Notes under the pieces: generated by a model
Databases searched by the model: none
What the model was told of the DNA's origin: nothing
What the model saw: only the letters and a program-made list of their open reading frames with translations
NCBI RefSeq assembly: GCF_003943515.1
Contig: NZ_RJPT01000010.1
Location: forward strand, 1-64,000
Direction of reading: 5' to 3'
Origin: Streptococcus cristatus
GTDB lineage: Bacteria > Bacillota > Bacilli > Lactobacillales > Streptococcaceae
Length of the DNA stretch: 64,000 nt
Program-made: the position numbers and the translations under genes
Shown here: piece after piece, positions 63,761-64,000 of the stretch
Layout of the letters: every line of letters begins with the position of its first letter
How positions within the stretch are numbered: the first letter of the stretch is position 1

Positions 63761-64000
63761 TCATTTATTTATCGCCCACTCCGCTGCTTTCTCTGCATGA
63801 ATCACTGTTGTGTCGTAGAGAGGCAGGTCAGTGTCGGATTGCTTGACGAGAAGACCAATCTCGGTGCAACCCAAGATAACAGCTTCTGCGCCTGCTTTTT
63901 TCAAATCATCTATAACGGCAAGATAAGTCTGCTTTGAGCTTTCTTTGATATCTCCTAGACAGAGTTCGTCATAAATGATTCGATTGACCTCTGTAATGCC
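63761..64000 (-). CDS. Aspartate/glutamate racemase, 3' part
   Basis: The last 79 codons of a gene that continues past the right edge. VILGCTEIGLLVKQSD contains the C-terminal catalytic Cys (GCTE motif) of the Asp/Glu racemase superfamily, followed by LPLYDTTVIHAEKAAEWAIN. YgeA-like aspartate racemase is the closest type by eye. The N-terminal half with the first catalytic Cys is outside the window. The stop lies 4 bases before the truncated frame of the accessory block. Confidence 0.85.
   Translation of the reverse strand, partial: GITEVNRIIYDELCLGDIKESSKQTYLAVIDDLKKAGAEAVILGCTEIGLLVKQSDTDLPLYDTTVIHAEKAAEWAINK

Overview
The window reads as chromosome of a viridans-group Streptococcus, most like the S. 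sanguinis/S. gordonii group. The evidence is the S10-spc-alpha ribosomal order with infA, rpmJ and adk but no map gene, the purB/ruvB/adhE neighbourhood, a GH35 BgaC-type locus, a sialic-acid locus, and low-GC genes with strong AGGAGG sites. Species assignment is inference from gene content; no database was searched. Most genes lie on the minus strand, so the minus strand is probably the leading strand and the replication origin lies beyond the right edge.

Layout, left to right. 1-98: promoter and leader of an rRNA operon whose 16S gene lies off the left edge. 367-1638: a glutamate-cysteine-ligase-like gene. 1860-16497: the complete minus-strand r-protein operon from rpsJ (S10) to rplQ (L17), with secY, adk, infA, rpoA and an extra 59-codon ORF between rpsH and rplF. 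16871-31975: mixed housekeeping and accessory genes (uridine-kinase-like, tgt, DUF975 membrane protein, GH29 fucosidase, lipoprotein, small kinase, CoA-binding protein, polA, histidine phosphatase, HAD phosphatase, MATE exporter, thrC, GNAT). 32310-41704: a sialic-acid catabolism locus with an RpiR-type regulator and the operon nanE, ABC ATPase, binding protein, two permeases, YhcH-type anomerase, DUF624 protein, nanA, nanK. 41964-50514: sugar esterase, adhE, OatA-like acyltransferase, MORN protein, LMW phosphatase, nucleotidyltransferase, ruvB. 50863-59119: YiaA/B-like protein and a BgaC locus (bgaC, mannose-family PTS EIIB/C/D/A, agaS, galM, divergent GntR). 59543-64000: purB, then an AT-rich accessory block: a KAP-family P-loop NTPase, an unrecognised 189-aa protein, two small genes (one very acidic), a 30-codon protein tail with no 5' part, and the 3' end of an Asp/Glu racemase.

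How it works together. The fucosidase, sialic-acid and BgaC loci each have a CcpA-type cre site by eye and all act on sugars of host glycoproteins, so the middle of the window looks like a catabolite-repressed glycan-foraging zone. adhE carries a Rex-type box, consistent with redox control of fermentation.

Unusual structure. A family of intergenic repeats, four copies of exactly 175 bp, has inverted ends and a 3' hairpin plus T-run that can serve as a mobile terminator; a 40-bp internal-deletion form is also present. Four genes (polA, a histidine phosphatase, ruvB, the LMW phosphatase) have TGN-TATAAT-N6-ATG and no Shine-Dalgarno, so they are predicted leaderless. Gene remnants lie beside the DUF6287 lipoprotein, upstream of the RpiR gene, and at the right-hand accessory block, where a truncated tail abuts an acidic gene like the scar of a toxin-immunity cassette.
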